In this document: one piece after another, positions 7,026-9,589 of the stretch
Position numbering within the stretch: the first letter of the stretch is position 1
How the letters are laid out: each line of letters opens with the position of its first letter
Source of the DNA: Chloroflexota bacterium
Lineage (GTDB): Bacteria; Chloroflexota; Dehalococcoidia; Plut-88900
NCBI GenBank assembly: GCA_022572865.1
Contig: JACZVB010000028.1
Location: forward strand, 1-9,589
Direction of reading: 5' to 3'
DNA: 9,589 bases
The notes under the pieces: generated by a model
Databases searched by the model: none
What the model was told of the DNA's origin: nothing
Seen by the model: the letters and a program-made list of their open reading frames with translations, nothing else
Translations under genes and position numbers: made by a program

Positions 7026-7064
7026 TTGGGTTCGAGAGTCCTCTGATTTCGGAAGATTTCATGA

Positions 7065-7070
7065 ATTATA
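7065..7070 (-). promoter_or_regulatory. Possible -10 element of the MFS gene
   Basis: Reads TATAAT on the minus strand, giving a leader of about 33 bases to GTG 7025. No convincing -35 is found; the best is TTTGCT at 16 bases, 3 of 6. The rest of the 242-base divergent spacer (7026-7267) holds only the + strand element and small palindromes listed separately. Confidence 0.3.
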
Positions 7071-7177
7071 GCCCTTTACAGGCTTCAGCAAAAGAAAGGC
7101 CTTCACACGCCTGATCTTTCGGCCTCACCTTGGAGCTTATTTTTGCCTTAGCCGCCTGTCCCTCCTTGAGACCTGCG

Positions 7178-7186
7178 TGATACAAT
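7178..7186 (+). promoter_or_regulatory. Possible extended -10 promoter of the LLM oxidoreductase gene
   Basis: TGATACAAT fits an extended -10 (TGn followed by a 5-of-6 hexamer). Transcription would start near 7193, giving a leader of about 75 bases. No good -35 lies at 16-18 bases. Confidence 0.3.
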
Positions 7187-7223
7187 AAGCGACTCATTGA
7201 GAGCACACCTGTTTGCATCTATT

Positions 7224-7239
7224 GGTTAACCGAGCATGC
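7224..7239. other. Two adjacent palindromes in the leader of the LLM gene
   Basis: GGTTAACC (7224-7231) and GCATGC (7234-7239) are perfect palindromes about 30-45 bases before the start codon and downstream of the possible promoter. They could be an operator, but short palindromes also occur by chance. Confidence 0.2.
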
Positions 7240-7252
7240 CTGGTTTTGTGGC

Positions 7253-7260
7253 AGAGGAGG
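7253..7260 (+). promoter_or_regulatory. Ribosome binding site of the LLM oxidoreductase gene
   Basis: AGAGGAGG, with its core ending 7 bases before ATG 7268. It favours this ATG over the in-frame TTG at 7262, which would be only 1 base from the site. Confidence 0.8.
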
Positions 7261-7267
7261 TTTGTGT

Positions 7268-8461
7268 ATGCGTTTCGATGGCAACGTCTACTATCATGAG
7301 GTAGAGCGTTATCCCGTGGACAAGATGATGGAGGAGTGGCGCCTGACCGCCGAGCTCTACGATGAGACCGGTTTCACCGGCATTTGGGTGGGCGAACATC
7401 ACTTCTGGTATAGCGGCTGGCCGGTTGCCGCTCCCAATCCGGTGCAGGTGTGCACCTTTCTGGCGAGCTGCACCAAACGGATCAGGGTCGGGCAAACGGC
7501 CTGCATACTCCCCGACTGGAACCCTATCCGTCTCGCCGAGGAGCTGGCCATGCTGGATAATATGACCCGGGGACGGGTCGACGTAGGTATAGCCAGGGGC
7601 ACCGCCAGCACCGCCAGCATTCAGTTCAATATCAACGCCGACAGGCGAAACAGGGAAAAGAACTATGCCCTATTCGCAGAGACCCTGGATATTCTGCTCA
7701 AGGCCTGGAAAGATGGCCCCTTCACCCACCATGGAGAGTTCTATACGTACCCGGTCCCCGGTTGGAGAGAGGAGGACCCTAGCCAGTACGCGGGGGACAC
7801 CACCCATTTCGGACCCGACGGGGACCTCATCGGCCTCGACGTAATGCCCAAGCCATACCAGAAACCCCACCCACCCATCTACCAGGCGGCGGATGCCACC
7901 ACGTCCTACACATTTGCAGGAAAGCGAGGCCTGGGGACTACGACGGTGGGCCGTACTTTTGAGGGAGCTCGGGAGGCCTGGACCGCCTACAAGGAGGCCG
8001 CGTCCGAGGCCTTTGGCCGGGACATACCCTTCGCCCGGACTCCTGATGGCCGGAGCCTTAATGTGATGAGGCTGACCCATGTCGCCGAGACCCAGGAGAA
8101 GGCGGAAGAAGAGGCCCGGGCTGGAGTAAACGCCTTCTTCAACGTGGCCGTGGGCATCAATGATAACTGGGCGAGAAAAGGTTCTACGGCCGCGGATGAA
8201 GAGCTCACCAACGATGAGATGAACATGGACTGGTTCGACTTCGCTCAGAAGAAAGAGATCATCTGGGTCGGCTCGCCGGACTACGTGGCCGAGAAGATCG
8301 AGAAGCTGCAATCGGAGCTGGACTGCCAGCACGTTACCCTGTGGCCCAATCCCGGCTTCGTGCCGTTCAAAACCGTCTACCACAGCCTGGAGCTCTTCGC
8401 CGAACGGGTTATACCAATGTTCGAGAAGAAAGAGGTAACAGCTCCTCAGGTCGGGTCCTAG
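7268..8461 (+). CDS. LLM class flavin-dependent oxidoreductase
   Basis: 397 residues, a luciferase-like (beta/alpha)8-barrel monooxygenase that uses reduced FMN or F420. The family WVGEHHF motif at 40-46 includes the conserved Glu-His-His of the bacterial luciferase active site. GRVDVGIARG (102-111) is the usual strand and cofactor-phosphate loop. MPKPYQKPHPPIYQAAD (193-209) is the typical family segment that precedes strand 6. The C-terminus WVGSPDYVAEKIEKL (333-347) is the standard closing motif. Long relatives of this type oxidise diverse small organics (alkanesulfonates, terpenoids, ketones). The substrate is unknown, and FMN versus F420 cannot be decided. A 40-base gap separates it from the following dipeptidase-like gene, so the two are probably cotranscribed. 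The divergent MFS gene may share the control region. Confidence 0.93.
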   Translation: MRFDGNVYYHEVERYPVDKMMEEWRLTAELYDETGFTGIWVGEHHFWYSGWPVAAPNPVQVCTFLASCTKRIRVGQTACILPDWNPIRLAEELAMLDNMTRGRVDVGIARGTASTASIQFNINADRRNREKNYALFAETLDILLKAWKDGPFTHHGEFYTYPVPGWREEDPSQYAGDTTHFGPDGDLIGLDVMPKPYQKPHPPIYQAADATTSYTFAGKRGLGTTTVGRTFEGAREAWTAYKEAASEAFGRDIPFARTPDGRSLNVMRLTHVAETQEKAEEEARAGVNAFFNVAVGINDNWARKGSTAADEELTNDEMNMDWFDFAQKKEIIWVGSPDYVAEKIEKLQSELDCQHVTLWPNPGFVPFKTVYHSLELFAERVIPMFEKKEVTAPQVGS

Positions 8462-8501
8462 ACCGTGGCCTATGTAGCAGGCACATCAGAAGGTAAACCG
8501 A

Positions 8502-9491
8502 ATGGGAAACGATAGAGTCCTAGTTGTCGATGGAGCGGAACACTACGTATGGAACCGCGAAGTGTTCGAGATGCTGCGGGCCGGGGACATCAGTGCAGTC
8601 AACGTCACGTGCGCCATATGGGAAAACGCCCGAGAAACCCTCCAGGACCTTGGTCATTGGAACCGGAGGTTCGAGGAACATTCGGACCTGATAGTCAAGG
8701 CGACCACAGTAAACGACATCAGAGAGGCTTATGAGCAGGAGAAGACGGCGATAATCCTGGGGTTTCAGAACACATCGCCGATAGAGGACAACATCGACTT
8801 TGTAGAAATATTCGCTACCCTGGGAGTTCGGGTCATGCAGCTTACCTACAACAATCAGAACCTGGTGGGCAGCGGTTGCTACGAACCTGAAGACACCGGG
8901 CTCTCAACATTTGGACGTGATGTCATCAAAGAGATGAATCAGCACGGCGTCCTTATCGATATGTCCCACACAGGCGAGCGTACTTCGATGGACACCATCG
9001 AGGTATCCTCTAAGCCCGTGGACATCACCCACGCCAATCCAAAATGGATCAAAGAGGTGCAGCGCAACAAGTCAGACGACATGCTACGAGCGCTGGCCGA
9101 TTCAGGGGGTGTACTGGGACTCGTTACGTACCCCAATCTGTTAGCTTCCAAAACCACGTTGGAGCAGTTTTGCGAGATGGCGGCTCGGACCGTGGACCTG
9201 ATGGGAATCGAGCACGTAGGGATTGGGAGTGATTACCACCTGGGCTTTACTCCCGACCAGAAGAGGTGGTGGTCGCAGGGCCGTTGGTCCAGGTCTGCGC
9301 CGTCGTTTATGAGCTCTCAGGGATTTCACTCTCCCGATTGGCCACATATTGAGTGGCCTGATTGGTTCAAAACCGCGGCAGACATGCAGAACATCGTTAC
9401 TGGCCTCAAAGAACACGGCTTCAGCCCCGACGAAGTGGTTGCCATAATGGGTGGCAACTGGCTGCGCCTCTTCGACCAGGTCTTCCCTTAA
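8502..9491 (+). CDS. M19 (membrane/renal dipeptidase) family protein with altered metal site
   Basis: 329 residues, a TIM-barrel protein of peptidase family M19. No signal peptide or membrane segment is seen, so it is probably cytoplasmic. Recognisable parts are LTYNNQNLVGSGCYEPEDTG (114-133), IDMSHTG (152-158), DITHANP (174-180), GIGSDYHLG (240-248) and IMGGNWLRLF (315-324). Compared with human renal dipeptidase, the two metal-binding His residues (198 and 219) are kept as His156 and His177. The first HxD ligand pair (DGHxD) is replaced by DGAEH (10-14), and the bridging Glu125 position by Gln89 in GFQNTSP. Asp244 matches the catalytic Asp. From memory this GFQN/SPIED pattern recurs in a subfamily annotated as dipeptidase, so true dipeptidase activity is doubtful. 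The start is ATG 8502 with AAGG (8490-8493) 8 bases upstream. Confidence 0.88.
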   Translation: MGNDRVLVVDGAEHYVWNREVFEMLRAGDISAVNVTCAIWENARETLQDLGHWNRRFEEHSDLIVKATTVNDIREAYEQEKTAIILGFQNTSPIEDNIDFVEIFATLGVRVMQLTYNNQNLVGSGCYEPEDTGLSTFGRDVIKEMNQHGVLIDMSHTGERTSMDTIEVSSKPVDITHANPKWIKEVQRNKSDDMLRALADSGGVLGLVTYPNLLASKTTLEQFCEMAARTVDLMGIEHVGIGSDYHLGFTPDQKRWWSQGRWSRSAPSFMSSQGFHSPDWPHIEWPDWFKTAADMQNIVTGLKEHGFSPDEVVAIMGGNWLRLFDQVFP

Positions 9492-9589
9492 CTCGCTCCT
9501 CCGGCCCCGGGCCCTTAGGCACCCCAATCCAGAAGCTAGGGCTCGCCGTCCCCGGGCCTTTGGCCCGTACTACATCGGCGATACGGTAG
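9492..9589. other. Non-coding tail with GC-rich hairpin and imperfect direct repeat
   Basis: No gene is recognised in these last 98 bases. A GC-rich 16-base element at 9505-9520 recurs at 9550-9565 with 13 of 16 bases identical. The second copy includes CGGGCC-TTT-GGCCCG (9553-9567), a perfect 6-pair hairpin about 60 bases after the dipeptidase-like stop. It lacks a T-tract, so a terminator role is possible but weakly supported. Confidence 0.3.

Noticed and set aside
7090..7150. Possible intrinsic terminator ahead of the ATTTTT run near 7140
   Set aside because: Only 4-5 base stems such as AGGC/GCCT could be made and none directly precedes the T-run.
7670..8383. Open frame antisense to the LLM gene
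   Set aside because: The same shadow effect: the + strand frame is a full-length known family.
1..9589. tRNA, rRNA, CRISPR array or insertion sequence
   Set aside because: No cloverleaf-like segments, regularly spaced repeats, transposase motifs or paired terminal repeats were found on reading both strands.

Overview
This is a gene-dense stretch of bacterial chromosome with eight protein genes, one of them cut by the left edge. I see no RNA genes, insertion sequences or CRISPR array. Most of it is GC-rich (for example 39 of 60 bases at 5101-5160), with strong GGAGG-type ribosome binding sites. The gene set is a Na+-pumping decarboxylase beta subunit, a YtcJ-type amidohydrolase, an SDR, an LLM flavin oxidoreductase, an M19-like dipeptidase, an MBL hydrolase and an EntS-like MFS exporter. 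Together with ClpC-type repeats, this fits a catabolically versatile, possibly anaerobic bacterium. A Chloroflexota (Dehalococcoidia/SAR202-like) origin is my best guess from gene content only and is not proven by the sequence.

Layout: (i) 2-3022, three + strand genes with 37- and 34-35-base gaps, probably one transcript: decarboxylase beta subunit (C-terminal part), amidohydrolase, SDR. (ii) 3087-4790, a minus-strand gene whose 5' three quarters are much more AT-rich than everything around it (22 of 60 GC at 4261-4320). It encodes a KAP-type P-loop NTPase fused at its C-terminus to a pair of ClpC-type N-domain repeats. (iii) 4868-5728, an MBL-fold hydrolase on the + strand, divergent from (ii), with promoter elements that overlap between the two. 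(iv) 5742-7025, an MFS transporter on the minus strand, convergent with (iii). (v) 7268-9491, an LLM flavin oxidoreductase and an M19-family dipeptidase-like gene on the + strand, 40 bases apart.

The metabolic genes look like a broad-substrate catabolic neighbourhood: C-N or ester hydrolysis, alcohol/ketone oxidation, flavin-dependent oxidation, export, and decarboxylation coupled to Na+ export. No single pathway can be assigned. The outlier is the KAP-ClpN fusion. It puts a substrate- or adaptor-recognition module of the Clp protease system on a STAND-like NTPase often linked to conflict or defence functions. Its composition suggests a transferred NTPase portion joined to a host-like Clp_N portion. 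It is the best candidate here for an undescribed system, but no partner gene is evident beside it.
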